Notes: generated by a model not told the origin, from the letters alone. DNA of 64,000 nucleotides from Rhodanobacteraceae bacterium (GCA_016790075.1 JAEUPP010000018.1:62001-126000); one strand, 5' to 3'. Positions 17,343 through 26,735 are shown, counted from the stretch's first letter. Made by a program: numbers and translations.

Positions 17343-18356
17343 ATGAGTTTCCGGCACTACTGGTACATCGTGGCCGAATCCCGCGAGCTGGGCCGCGACC
17401 AGGTGCTGGCGCGGCAAGTGCTCGATCAGCGATTGGCCTGCTTCCGTGATGCCCAGGGTCATGCTGTGGTGCTGCGCGATCGTTGCCTGCACCGCAATGC
17501 GCCGTTGAGTGGCGGAAGTGTGCGTAACGGCCAGTTGGCGTGTCCCTATCACGGCTGGACCTATGACGGTCAAGGCCGCGTCATCGCCATTCCGGCGCTG
17601 GGGCCTGAACTGACGCAGCGGCATTGCCTGCCGCCTTACACCAGCCTGGAACAGGACGGATTTGTCTATGTGCAGCTTGCACAGGAGGCGCCGGCACATA
17701 TACGTCCGTTCACCATGCCGCACTTTGGTGAACCCGGCTGGATGACGCTGCGGCTGCAGAACCGCTTCCGCGCAGATCTGGCCGACTGCGTCGAGAACTT
17801 CATCGACATTCCGCATACGGCCTTCGTACACAGCCGCATCTTTCGCTCGTCCGCCGGCGAGAAGATCAGCGCGCGCGTGCGGCGCTGCGATGGTCAGGTA
17901 CATATCGTCTATTCCAACGAACGCAACAACCTGGGCAGCTACCGCTGGTTCCTCAATCCGCGCGGGCTGGCAGTCAGCCATACCGACAGTTTTCACGCAC
18001 CCAACGTGACCTCGGTGGAGTACCGCATCGGCAGCAAGGTGTTCCTGATTACCTCCCAGGCCGTACCGGTGGCCGAATCGGAAACCCTGGTCTATACCGA
18101 CCTGACCTATCGCTTCGGTCTGTTCAATCGTATCGCCGCACCATTCGTACGCCGCTACGGCCAGCGCATCATCGATCAGGATCTGGACATACTCGCGGCC
18201 CAGGCTGAGACCATACGCCGTGACGGCCGTGAATTCCGCGATACGCCGGCCGATCACATCCACCGCCTCGTCGATTCGCTACGCGAAGCCATCGCCCGCG
18301 GCGAAGATCCGCGCACGCTGCCGGAGCAAGTGCGCGAGATCGAGTTCTACGTATGA
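17343..18356 (+). CDS. Rieske non-heme iron oxygenase 1
   Basis: The 337-residue protein carries the Rieske [2Fe-2S] ligands C48-x-H50 and C67-x2-H70 (CLH...CPYHGWTYDG). A catalytic iron-site segment DCVENFIDIPHTAFVH follows near residues 140-156. Such oxygenases hydroxylate or demethylate hydrophobic substrates with electrons from a ferredoxin. The length and layout resemble the PaO/CAO-like and vanillate-demethylase-like groups. It is followed, with 4-nt overlaps, by two more genes, so it heads a three-gene operon. The second Rieske enzyme of the cluster (22195-23241) is only distantly similar. Confidence 0.9.
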   Translation: MSFRHYWYIVAESRELGRDQVLARQVLDQRLACFRDAQGHAVVLRDRCLHRNAPLSGGSVRNGQLACPYHGWTYDGQGRVIAIPALGPELTQRHCLPPYTSLEQDGFVYVQLAQEAPAHIRPFTMPHFGEPGWMTLRLQNRFRADLADCVENFIDIPHTAFVHSRIFRSSAGEKISARVRRCDGQVHIVYSNERNNLGSYRWFLNPRGLAVSHTDSFHAPNVTSVEYRIGSKVFLITSQAVPVAESETLVYTDLTYRFGLFNRIAAPFVRRYGQRIIDQDLDILAAQAETIRRDGREFRDTPADHIHRLVDSLREAIARGEDPRTLPEQVREIEFYV

Positions 18357-18970
18357 CCTGGCGCGCCCGCCTGTTCGCGCTGTTTCCTACGGCATGGCTG
18401 CTGCTGGTGCTGGGTTGCGCGGTCTGGCTGATGCTGGCGCACAATCCCTGGGCCCTGTTCGCCATCGTGTTTGTCGCCTACCTGTTGCCACCACTGTGCT
18501 TTCGTCTGCACCAGCGTCTATGGCCGCTGCGCGAAGGCCGTTCTTATCTCGATGCGCCGGGCTATTCGCCCTGGTGGGGCAGCCATCAGTTCCAGGTCAT
18601 GTATAACGCGTTTCCGCTGCTGGAGAGCGCCTTGCGGCTGGTGCCGGGCTGCTACAGCGCCTGGTTGCGTCTTTGGGGCAGCCGCGTCGGCCGCGGCGTC
18701 TACTGGACGCCACGCGTGGAGATCGCCGACCGCAGCCTGCTCGACATTGGCGACGGCGTGGTGTTTGGCCATCTAACCGCCTGTTATGCCCACCTGATCA
18801 AGCCTCATCGCGGTCGGCTGGTACTGTATCTGCGGCGCATCCATATCGGCAGCGGTGCTTTTCTGAGCGCCGGCTCACGCCTTGGTCCGGGCGTGCGCAT
18901 CGCGCCGGGTACGGTATTGCCGCTGCTCAGCGATATCGGCGTAGGCCGGCGCCTGGGCAGCGAGTCGTGA
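18353..18970 (+). CDS. Membrane-anchored hexapeptide-repeat (LbH) protein, putative acyltransferase
   Basis: The 205-residue protein begins with two hydrophobic segments (about 7-30 and 33-48), followed by left-handed beta-helix-like repeats from about 110 (VEIADRSLLDIGDGVVFG, IHIGSGAFLSAGSRLGPG). Such folds are typical of acyl- or acetyltransferases. The repeat part is short, so catalytic function is uncertain. It overlaps the Rieske gene and the GH3-like gene by 4 nt each, which suggests tight coupling with both. Confidence 0.65.
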   Translation: MTWRARLFALFPTAWLLLVLGCAVWLMLAHNPWALFAIVFVAYLLPPLCFRLHQRLWPLREGRSYLDAPGYSPWWGSHQFQVMYNAFPLLESALRLVPGCYSAWLRLWGSRVGRGVYWTPRVEIADRSLLDIGDGVVFGHLTACYAHLIKPHRGRLVLYLRRIHIGSGAFLSAGSRLGPGVRIAPGTVLPLLSDIGVGRRLGSES

Positions 18971-20487
18971 GCTACTGGGGCCTGTTTGCGGCACCGTTGC
19001 TGCGCAGCCTGTCGGCGCCACGGGCGCGGCGTTTCCAGCGTGCGCTGGATGATGCCCAAGGCGCGCAGGCTGCGACACTGCGGCGACTGGTGCACGCCGC
19101 TGCGACCACCGAGCGCGGTCGCGCCCTGGGCCTGGACGGCAGTGAGGATTTTGATCAGTTCTGCGATAAAGTACCTTTAACCACTTATATAGAAATACTC
19201 GGCACCATTGAACGCCAGCGGCGCGACCCGACCACCGCGCTACTGACACCGGGACCTGTGCAGACCTACGAACGCACCTCCGGCAGCGGCGGCGCAGTCA
19301 AGATGATTCCGTACAACGCCGCCCTGCTGGCGAGTTTTCGCAGCCTGTTCGCGATCTGGGCGCATGATCTGCTGAGCCACACGTTGCGGCCACGCTCCGG
19401 CCGCGTATTCGTCAGCGTGTCGCCAGCCTTCGGCGCTGCAGGCGGGTTCGCCGACGACCGCGATTACCTCGGCCCGCTGCAGCGCCTGCTGCTGCAGCGC
19501 TTCGTCGTGACGCCGCCGCGCGGCTGTGCCGATCTCGCCGCGTTCCGGCGCGAGCTGGCCGTCGCGCTGCTTGAGCGGCCCGATCTGGAATTGATATCGG
19601 TGTGGAATCCCAGCTATCTGCTGGTGCTGATGGACGAGATAGAACGGCGCGAGCCAGCCCTGCTAACGCGCCTGCCGGCCTGGTCGCGGCGAGTGCTGGA
19701 AAGAGAGGCCCAGCCCTGGCCGATGTTATGGCCGCAGTTGCAGCTGGTGTCGTGCTGGACTGCCGCAGCGGCAGCGCTGCCGGCACAGGAACTCGCGCGG
19801 CGGTTGCCGCAGGCGCGGATACAGGGCAAGGGTCTGCTCACCACCGAAGCCCCGATCAGCCTGCCGCTGCGGGACGCGGGCGGCTGCGTGCCGCTGCTGG
19901 ACGAGGTCGTATTGGAGTTCGAGACAAACGACGGTCGTTGCCTACGCCTGCACGAACTCGATCCGGGGGCCAGCTATGCGCTGATCGTGACTCAGGCCAG
20001 CGGCCTGCTGCGCTACCGCCTGGGCGACCGCGTGCGAGTGAGCGGCCGCTATCGCGATACACCGCTGCTGGACTTTATCGGCCGCGCCGACGCCGTCTCT
20101 GACCTCGTCGGCGAGAAGCTCGACGAGGCGCTGGCCGTTGCGGCCTTGTCGGAAATTGCCTCCGACGCAGGCCACTGCCTGCTGCTGCCGGTACAGCCCG
20201 CGCAAGGACTGCCACATTACCTGTGTCTGGCAGAACGCATCGAAACGGCGCTGGCCACGCGTGTGGACGCCGCTCTGCAACGCGGTCTGCGTTATGCCGA
20301 AGCGCGCGCGCTGGGCCAGCTGGCCCCAGTCGAAGCCGTCGCCATACATGGACTACGCGAACGCGTGCAGACCTACTGGCTGAATGCGGGCCTGCGCTGG
20401 GGTGATATCAAGGACCGCGCACTGATCAGCGACCTCGCCCAGGCGCAGCGGCTGCTGGCCGCACTGGATCAGCGCAGCGAACGATAG
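18967..20487 (+). CDS. GH3 auxin-responsive-promoter family acyl-acid ligase
   Basis: The 506-residue protein matches the GH3 fold of adenylate-forming enzymes. The N-terminal QTYERTSGSGGAVKMIPY region (about residues 98-115) is the ATP/P-loop-like motif, followed by LISVWNPSYLL, and a late YRLGDRVRVSG and FIGRADAVSDLVGEKLDE (adenylation-to-C-terminal hinge). GH3 enzymes activate a carboxylic acid with ATP and couple it to an amine, usually an amino acid. The GTG start overlaps the preceding stop by 4 nt. Its 3' end overlaps the convergent ferritin-like gene by 19 nt. Confidence 0.85.
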   Translation: MSYWGLFAAPLLRSLSAPRARRFQRALDDAQGAQAATLRRLVHAAATTERGRALGLDGSEDFDQFCDKVPLTTYIEILGTIERQRRDPTTALLTPGPVQTYERTSGSGGAVKMIPYNAALLASFRSLFAIWAHDLLSHTLRPRSGRVFVSVSPAFGAAGGFADDRDYLGPLQRLLLQRFVVTPPRGCADLAAFRRELAVALLERPDLELISVWNPSYLLVLMDEIERREPALLTRLPAWSRRVLEREAQPWPMLWPQLQLVSCWTAAAAALPAQELARRLPQARIQGKGLLTTEAPISLPLRDAGGCVPLLDEVVLEFETNDGRCLRLHELDPGASYALIVTQASGLLRYRLGDRVRVSGRYRDTPLLDFIGRADAVSDLVGEKLDEALAVAALSEIASDAGHCLLLPVQPAQGLPHYLCLAERIETALATRVDAALQRGLRYAEARALGQLAPVEAVAIHGLRERVQTYWLNAGLRWGDIKDRALISDLAQAQRLLAALDQRSER

Positions 20488-21350
20488 ATCTGTGCTGCCT
20501 CCTGCGGCGTAGCCGGCACGAAGGCCTGGCGTTGCGCAAGCGCCTCGACCAGGTTTTCCATGCCGGGCTGGCTCATCAGACGGCGCAGGCGGGCGAGTTT
20601 GTCGGCACTGGGCCGCTGCGTTTCCAGTGTATCGAACAGGTTGGTCAGCGCACCGCTTTCGACTCCGCCCAGGGCGACATCGAGCGCAGCCACCACACGC
20701 TGCGGGCCGCTGCGCATCATCTGCAGAAAAGTATACGAAGCGTCGAACAGGAAATTATTGTCAGCCTTGCTCAGGCGGCGGCAGTCGAATACGGCCAGCC
20801 CCGCCGCGTGATGCAAGGCCTCGTCCTCGGCCATGCGACGCAAGGTGGCCGCCAGCACCGTGTCGCAGCAAGCCGCGGCGAGTCCGGCATAGTGAACGAC
20901 GCCGAAACCTTCCAGCACGACCTGCAGCAGATAGGCCAGCGGCTGTGGTGCCGCCGTGCGCACGCAGTGGTCGAGGAAATCGTTGAACGGGTCGGACGCC
21001 GGCAGCTGTGGCAACCACGGTTGTAGCCAGGCGTAGTGAGCAGCTTCGTCGGCGCCGATCAGGCTGTACAGCGCGCGCTGCGGTGCGTCCTCGCTGGCCA
21101 GTACCATACGTGCGCAGAATTCCATGCCACCGCGCTCGATCAGCCAGGATTCGCGCAGCAGGCCCTGGGCGCAGCGATCGAGCACCTCGCGCTGCAGATC
21201 CGCACCCGCCTGTGCGTACAGCGGTACGGCGTCGAGGCCGAATTGCGCGGGCGGCCACAGCGGTGTGTTTCCGTCAGGCGTACCGGGCAGCACGCGCCGG
21301 CGTAGCAGACGGGCGCCGGCAGCCTGCAGACCGTCGTTGTACTCGCTCAT
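20469..21350 (-). CDS. Ferritin-like diiron protein
   Basis: The 293-residue all-helical protein has candidate diiron ligands in DEAAHY (ExxH, near residue 100), LEGFGVVHY (near 147) and EDEALHH (near 174). This is a ferritin/rubrerythrin-like carboxylate-bridged set, so an oxygenase or oxidase role is likely. I cannot assign a specific family. It is the last gene of a seven-gene minus-strand operon and overlaps the SDR gene by 4 nt. Confidence 0.7.
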   Translation of the reverse strand: MSEYNDGLQAAGARLLRRRVLPGTPDGNTPLWPPAQFGLDAVPLYAQAGADLQREVLDRCAQGLLRESWLIERGGMEFCARMVLASEDAPQRALYSLIGADEAAHYAWLQPWLPQLPASDPFNDFLDHCVRTAAPQPLAYLLQVVLEGFGVVHYAGLAAACCDTVLAATLRRMAEDEALHHAAGLAVFDCRRLSKADNNFLFDASYTFLQMMRSGPQRVVAALDVALGGVESGALTNLFDTLETQRPSADKLARLRRLMSQPGMENLVEALAQRQAFVPATPQEAAQIYRSLR

Positions 21351-22198
21351 GATGGGGTGCCGCGGTCGCCGCCGGCACGCGGGTCCGGCCTCGTCAGCAT
21401 GCGCCGCATCTGCGACTGCAGCAGGCGCTGGGCCCAGGACTCGGGCAGCAGCGCCTTGAGCCAGCGCAGCGCGATCGCATCGCCGCCTACGCGCGTGCGC
21501 AGCGGCATGCGCTTGCGGGCGAGCAGGTGCATCACCGCGTCGACGACGGCAGCTTCGCTCTTGCCTGGTTGCGCCAGACGGCGCGCGAGCAGCGCACGAA
21601 AGCCTTGCAGCAGCTGCTGCTCGGCTGCATGCAGCTGATGCAGGTTTTCGCCCCAGCGCTGGTTGGCGCCAAACCGCGTGCGATGGCCGCCGGGCTCCAC
21701 CAGTGCGATTTGCACACCCTGAGGCGGCAGCTCATGCGCCAGCGCTTCGGCCCAACCCTCCAGCGCGAACTTGCTCGCACAGTAGAACGAGTTGAACGGC
21801 AGCCCGGTCTCACCGGCCATCGACGACAGCACCACGATACGCCCCCCGCTGCGGCGCAGCGCCGGCAACAGCGCCTGGGTGAGCTGGGCCGGGCCGAGGA
21901 AATTCACCTGCAACTGGTGCTGCATCTGCGCCAGCGAATAGCTGGAGAACGGCCCCACCAGACCGTAGCCGGCGTTGTCTACCAGTGCGTCGAGGCGGTC
22001 GATGCGCCCGGCCAGTTGTGTGATCACGGCACTGTCAGCCAGATCCAGCGGCAGGAACTCCACACCCACGGGCACATCTGGCGGCTGTGAGGTGTCGCGC
22101 AGGGTCGCCAGCACCTGCCAGCCTTCTGCCGCCAGGCGGCGCGCCAGCGCCAGACCTATGCCCGAGGAGCAGCCAGTGATCAGTACCCGGCGCGTCAT
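21347..22198 (-). CDS. Short-chain dehydrogenase/reductase
   Basis: The 283-residue protein has the classical SDR landmarks: TGCSSGIG (8-15, NAD(P) loop), DNAG near 75, the catalytic Ser in VLSSMAG and YxxxK in FYCASKFALEG. It oxidises or reduces a hydroxyl/keto group; the substrate is unknown but should be the cluster product or an intermediate. It is translationally coupled to its neighbours, with 4-nt overlaps at both ends. Confidence 0.92.
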   Translation of the reverse strand: MTRRVLITGCSSGIGLALARRLAAEGWQVLATLRDTSQPPDVPVGVEFLPLDLADSAVITQLAGRIDRLDALVDNAGYGLVGPFSSYSLAQMQHQLQVNFLGPAQLTQALLPALRRSGGRIVVLSSMAGETGLPFNSFYCASKFALEGWAEALAHELPPQGVQIALVEPGGHRTRFGANQRWGENLHQLHAAEQQLLQGFRALLARRLAQPGKSEAAVVDAVMHLLARKRMPLRTRVGGDAIALRWLKALLPESWAQRLLQSQMRRMLTRPDPRAGGDRGTPS

Positions 22199-23241
22199 CG
22201 ATCCGCTCCGGCCACCGGATGCAAATGCCGGGTTGCGGCCGTGTCGGTCGCGCCGTCCTGCCAGTCGGCGCGCGGCTGCTGTTCAAAATGCCGTATGAAG
22301 GCAAGCACGGCGCGGTCGGCGGCGATGGGCGTGCGCAGGTCAAAACGTATGGTCTGGAACACGCGGGTGTCTCCCCGGGCGAAATAGGCGCCGACGGCAG
22401 CAGTCAGGGCGAGTACGACACGATCGAACAACGCGCCGAAAAGGCCGCTGCGCCGCCGCGTCAGCGCGACGGTGCAGCCCTGGGTCTCGCCCGCATCGCC
22501 GCGGCGCAGCGCAAACAGGATGTGGCAATGCAGGAAGTCCGGCCCCAGCGTGACGAAGCCGGTGCTGCCGTACCAGTAACTCAGGTTATAGGTCAGCGCG
22601 TTGCGGTAGCAGCGCCCGATCAGGCGCCACCAGACATTCCGCGCCGGCACCTTTCCGACATTGTGGAATTCAATATTCGAAGTACCGCGCGGCAGCGGTT
22701 GCATCTGCAGCACCTCGCCCGGCAGGTTATGCACGCTGTGGAAATGCTGCTCGTCGATGGCGTTGATCAGCACCACGTTCGGATGGCAGTTCTTGCGGAA
22801 ACGGCTGACCCGCCAGCTGCGGCATTCCATTCCGGCCAGCTCGGGCACCTCGGGCACACCGTGCGCCGCTTCTGCACCCGTCCACAGCCAGACCAGGCCG
22901 TAACGCTCGGCCGTCGGCCAGCACCGGACCCTGGCCTTAGCCGGCGGCGTGCCGGGCTGGCACGGAATCTCGTCGCAGCGGCCGTCCGCGGCATAACGCC
23001 AGTGATGAAAGAAGCAGCGCAGGTGATTGCCTTCGACCCGGCCTTCGGCCAGGTGTGCGCCCATATGCGCGCAGTAGGCATCCAGCGCGACGACGGCGCC
23101 GTCCTCGCCGCGGTAGACGGCCAGATCGCGGCCCAGCAGGCGCAGCGCCTTGACCTGGCCGCGGCGCAGCTCGGCCGATGCACACAGCCAGTACCAGCCC
23201 TGGGCCAGGTCACGGGGATGATTGAACAGGGCATCGCTCAC
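22195..23241 (-). CDS. Rieske non-heme iron oxygenase 2
   Basis: From the GTG at 23241 the protein has 348 residues with Rieske ligands C57-x-H59 and C76-x2-H79 (YCAHMGAHL...CFFHHW). A mononuclear-iron segment follows (INAIDEQHFHSVHNLPG). The GTG is chosen because it overlaps the upstream stop codon by 4 nt, as elsewhere in this operon; the frame upstream of it lacks domain character. The protein is only distantly similar to the first Rieske oxygenase, so the two probably act at different positions or steps. Confidence 0.88.
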   Translation of the reverse strand: MSDALFNHPRDLAQGWYWLCASAELRRGQVKALRLLGRDLAVYRGEDGAVVALDAYCAHMGAHLAEGRVEGNHLRCFFHHWRYAADGRCDEIPCQPGTPPAKARVRCWPTAERYGLVWLWTGAEAAHGVPEVPELAGMECRSWRVSRFRKNCHPNVVLINAIDEQHFHSVHNLPGEVLQMQPLPRGTSNIEFHNVGKVPARNVWWRLIGRCYRNALTYNLSYWYGSTGFVTLGPDFLHCHILFALRRGDAGETQGCTVALTRRRSGLFGALFDRVVLALTAAVGAYFARGDTRVFQTIRFDLRTPIAADRAVLAFIRHFEQQPRADWQDGATDTAATRHLHPVAGADR

Positions 23242-24008
23242 GCCCGGACGACCCGCGTCGAGCTGTCGGCGCCGCGCAGCTCGCGTTGTGCGGCGGTAAA
23301 TACACGGCGGGCCAACGGGCGCAAGTTGTCCGCCGCGATACGGCACAGGCAGACCAGCTCCTCGCCACGGGCATAGCCGGGATTGCGTTCGAGAAAATAC
23401 GCGACCTCGGGCAGATGAGCGTGAATCGCCGGTACAGCGGCAAGGTCGGCGCGCAGGTGCCCCAGCGAGACACCGAAGCTCACCACCCCGCGGGCCGCGT
23501 CATAGGCACTGCCGAACCGGTCGCGGGCGAGGAAATCCATGAGCCGCTGCTGTTCCGGCGACATCACCTGGCCAGGCGCGGGCGCATAGTCGATGCTGAA
23601 TGCCGACAGATAGCGGTAAGTGCGATGGCCCTTGGAGATCAGCAGCCAGTACAGCGGCTCTTCGGACTGCGCCTGGGTCTGCGCGGCATAACGAATAAAG
23701 CCAAAGGCCAGCGCCTGCTGGCCCCAGCTGGCCTCGTCGACGACGGTATCGCCGGAAAACAGCACCCGTAGCGGCTGGCCCTCGAATTCCCGCCGGTAGC
23801 AAGCCAGCGTGGAAAAACCGCGCAGCATGCCGGCGGCATCGCGCACTTCGATCACTTGCTGCTTGTCGTCCAGGTCGGCGCAAAAACGAGCGAGATCGGC
23901 CGCATCGAAATGGCGCCGGTACAACGTGAACATTTCCTCGCGCTGAACGGCGGCAAGTTGCTCACGGGCAACCAGGCGGGCGTGGAACGGGCTGGCGGCT
24001 TCAGTCAT
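23238..24008 (-). CDS. Hypothetical protein, possible GNAT-type acyltransferase
   Basis: The 256-residue soluble protein has no motif I can assign with certainty. The order of alternating strands and helices and the stretch LRVLFSGDTVVDEASWGQQALAFGFIR recall the acyl-CoA-binding half of a GNAT fold. It sits between the PAP2-like and Rieske genes, overlapping them by 8 and 4 nt, so it belongs to the same pathway. Confidence 0.55.
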   Translation of the reverse strand: MTEAASPFHARLVAREQLAAVQREEMFTLYRRHFDAADLARFCADLDDKQQVIEVRDAAGMLRGFSTLACYRREFEGQPLRVLFSGDTVVDEASWGQQALAFGFIRYAAQTQAQSEEPLYWLLISKGHRTYRYLSAFSIDYAPAPGQVMSPEQQRLMDFLARDRFGSAYDAARGVVSFGVSLGHLRADLAAVPAIHAHLPEVAYFLERNPGYARGEELVCLCRIAADNLRPLARRVFTAAQRELRGADSSTRVVRA

Positions 24009-24600
24009 AGCGGAACAGACGCGGTGTCAGCATCCAGACGAACACACCCAGCAGCAGGCCGGCTAGCGTATCCCATACCACATGTTGTTTCGTCGTTAAG
24101 GTCGAGGCAGCGATGAACGCCGGCCACAGCGCGGCCGTGACTTTCCAGCCGCGCCGCCACAATGCCATGCCGGCCAGCAAGGCCAGTGCCGCGTGCAGCG
24201 AGGGGAAGCAATTGCCGTCGACATCGCTGGCGAACAGCAGTGCCCAGGCATGGCTGGTAATTCCTTGCTGCGGTAGCAACGGACGCTCCAGCTGCGTGGG
24301 AAAGAGCAGGAATACCGCAGCGGCGAGTACGGTCGCCAGCAGTGCAGCGTAGTAGAGCCGGCTACGGTCCACATCGCTACGCGCATTGAACAGCGCCAGC
24401 GGCAGCAGCAGGAATTGCGACAGATAGAGCCAGATCGTCCAGGGCAGCAGTGGAATCGCCAGGTCGAAGGCGCCGCGCTGCAAAGCCAGCGGCGTGCCCA
24501 GGCGCAACTGGTAACTGCCGAGATAGATCAGGCAGAACAGAACGTAACCCAGCAGCAGGGCACGACCGACGTAGCCCGAAGCGATGCGTGGTGCATGCAT
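24001..24600 (-). CDS. PAP2_3-like integral membrane phosphatase/phosphotransferase
   Basis: The 199-residue protein has about five to six membrane segments and the PAP2 signature in the form NCFPSLHAAL and TLTTKQHVVWDTLAG. The FPSLHxA plus TKQHxxxD form is typical of the PAP2_3 (AUR1/IPC-synthase-like) subgroup, which acts on phospholipid headgroups or lipid phosphates. The ATG at 24600 shares its A with the stop codon of the upstream amidohydrolase gene (TGATG). The active site should face the periplasm. The substrate is inferred only as a lipid. Confidence 0.8.
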   Translation of the reverse strand: MHAPRIASGYVGRALLLGYVLFCLIYLGSYQLRLGTPLALQRGAFDLAIPLLPWTIWLYLSQFLLLPLALFNARSDVDRSRLYYAALLATVLAAAVFLLFPTQLERPLLPQQGITSHAWALLFASDVDGNCFPSLHAALALLAGMALWRRGWKVTAALWPAFIAASTLTTKQHVVWDTLAGLLLGVFVWMLTPRLFRYD

Positions 24601-26714
24601 CAGCCCTGCTCCGCAAGAAATCGCGCATAGACTGCGCGCACACGTTGTACCTCGCCACCATAGCGGCCGCACAGCACGCTCACAAACAGCCGGTTGAGGC
24701 AGCGCGAGGCGCGCCAGGAAAACACCAGGTCGCGCATGTCCACATGCGAGCGTTCGTAGAACAGGTGTCCACATAACCCGGTCAGCTGCGACAGCGGAAT
24801 GCCGAGCAGCAACCAGGCATTCCAGGTCAGCAGCGCCGCCAGGGCAGAGCCGTGCATCAGCACTACGCCGACGCAGTGCAGGACGATATTGGCGCGATGC
24901 TGGTGCTTGTAGACAAATATGTCCCAGTAGTCCTGGAACGGATGCTCGAAGGTGTCGTCATCCAGGCGGTTGCGCTGGCGCTGCAGCAGGGCGGTGCGGT
25001 CGGCCACTACGCGATGCGGTGTCAGCACCTGACCCTGCGGCTGCGATCCGAGTTCAGGCAGCGGTTCGCCGTTGCGCACCACTTCCTGGCCGCGGATATA
25101 GACGCTGGCCACGGCGGCCTGATCGTCGCGGCGCACCAGACGCCGCGCGCCGCTTAGCTGGGTGTCGTCGATCTCGGCCACACGGCTGGGGGTGTGCAGC
25201 GCCTCGGGCCGCAGCAGCACGATATCGGCGCGGGCGCCGCAACGCAGACGGCCGGCGTCAAGATTGAACCAACGCGCGGGCTCGCCGGTGACGCGGGCTA
25301 TGGCTTTCTCGGGCGGCATAAAGCCACTGCGGACAGCCTCGCGCAACAGGTTCAGCGCGCTGTCGAAATAGGCCAGATGGCGCGAGTGCGCGCCGGCATC
25401 GGAAAAGCCCGGCAGGATATGTGGATGCGCCAGCAGCCGGCGCAGCACCGCGGGGCGCTCGTTGGCGCTGCAGGCGCGCCAGCGCAGCGCGGTGTCGTGG
25501 CGGGCCAGCAGATCCATAACGCAGTCCGTTGCGTCCTGGCCACGCGCCTGGGCGATCGCGGCGATGCTCTGGCCGACCTGTTCTGGTTCGGGTGAGGCCA
25601 GCACCGCCATGCGCGCAGGATCACGGTGGAAGGTGCGCAGGCCACGGCGCAGCCAATCGGCACGGAAGCGGCGGCGAAAGCCGGGGTCGGCCCAGAGCGT
25701 GCGGCGTGCGTCGGCATCGGCAGCGCTGTTGAGTTCCACGCCGCTGGGAAACTCCTCGAAGAACGGCGTCAGCGGGCCATCCGCATCGATAATGAAGGCC
25801 TCACCCAGAGTCTGGAAGCGCAGGTTGCCGGCCAGCAGACGGTTGATCACCCAGGCTGCGAACGGAAACGCCCGCCACAGGCCCGGGTGGTCGCTCATGT
25901 CCATGGCCGAAAGCACCGTCAGGCGCAGCGCCGGCCGGAACAGACCGATACCCAGGCCGAGCAGGAACAGGAACGAACCGGGCCGCTGCGGATTCGGCGT
26001 GGCCTGGAACACCGCATCGCGGTCGCGGCAGAGTTCGGCCAGCATGCGGTACTCGCGCCGGTCGGCATAGTGCGACGGCACCGAGCGCCCGGCATAGGCG
26101 CCGCTGACCTTGTGCCAGTGCACCATGTCGATCGAGATACCGCAGCAGCCTGCGTCCAGCGCCGCCGTGGCCAGTCCGCGCATGGCAGCGAGCTCCTGCA
26201 GGCTGGCCGGCTCGCGCAATGCACGCTCCAGTCCCATCACGGCAACCCGCAGTGCGCTGTGGCCAAGCAGCGGCGCCACATGGGGCCCCAGCTCAAGCCC
26301 ACGCAGATGGGCGATATAGTCCGCCGGCGTCTGCCAGGACACGGCCTGGGCCAACCAACGCCGCACCAGGGCCGGCGGCAGACTTTCCACGCGCAGGAAG
26401 ACATCGGCCAGATCCTCGGCGCGGCCAGCCGTGAGCGAGAGGCTGCAATTGCCCATGACAATGCTGGTGACGCCGTGACGCACCGACTCGGCAAGCCCCG
26501 GCGCGATCTCGACCTCGACGTCATAGTGGGTATGAATGTCGACGAAACCGGGCAGCAGCCATAGCCCCGATACATCGCGCGTCACACGCGCCGGCCCATC
26601 CAGTTCCGGCGCGATCGCAGCGATACGTCCATCACTGATCGCCACGTCGCAACCCTGCCCGGGCGCGCCGCTGCCGTCGAAGAAAGTGCCGCCGCGCAGC
26701 AGCAGGTCGTACAT
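24600..26714 (-). CDS. N-acyl-D-amino-acid deacylase-like amidohydrolase fused to an Mpo1-like membrane domain
   Basis: Residues 1 to about 580 are a D-aminoacylase/dihydroorotase-like amidohydrolase: LLRGGTFFDGSG at the start, metal motif DIHTHYD near 61-67, and a late FSDAGAHSRHL. Residues ~600-704 are a separate module with HQHRANIVLH, two membrane segments and GHLFYERSH. This resembles the Mpo1/DUF962 family, whose yeast member acts on 2-hydroxy fatty acids. I do not recall this fusion elsewhere. A deacylase activity would fit N-acyl amino-acid chemistry. It precedes the PAP2 gene directly. Confidence 0.75.
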   Translation of the reverse strand: MYDLLLRGGTFFDGSGAPGQGCDVAISDGRIAAIAPELDGPARVTRDVSGLWLLPGFVDIHTHYDVEVEIAPGLAESVRHGVTSIVMGNCSLSLTAGRAEDLADVFLRVESLPPALVRRWLAQAVSWQTPADYIAHLRGLELGPHVAPLLGHSALRVAVMGLERALREPASLQELAAMRGLATAALDAGCCGISIDMVHWHKVSGAYAGRSVPSHYADRREYRMLAELCRDRDAVFQATPNPQRPGSFLFLLGLGIGLFRPALRLTVLSAMDMSDHPGLWRAFPFAAWVINRLLAGNLRFQTLGEAFIIDADGPLTPFFEEFPSGVELNSAADADARRTLWADPGFRRRFRADWLRRGLRTFHRDPARMAVLASPEPEQVGQSIAAIAQARGQDATDCVMDLLARHDTALRWRACSANERPAVLRRLLAHPHILPGFSDAGAHSRHLAYFDSALNLLREAVRSGFMPPEKAIARVTGEPARWFNLDAGRLRCGARADIVLLRPEALHTPSRVAEIDDTQLSGARRLVRRDDQAAVASVYIRGQEVVRNGEPLPELGSQPQGQVLTPHRVVADRTALLQRQRNRLDDDTFEHPFQDYWDIFVYKHQHRANIVLHCVGVVLMHGSALAALLTWNAWLLLGIPLSQLTGLCGHLFYERSHVDMRDLVFSWRASRCLNRLFVSVLCGRYGGEVQRVRAVYARFLAEQG

Positions 26715-26735
26715 CGGCAGCGCCGGCTGTGTGGC

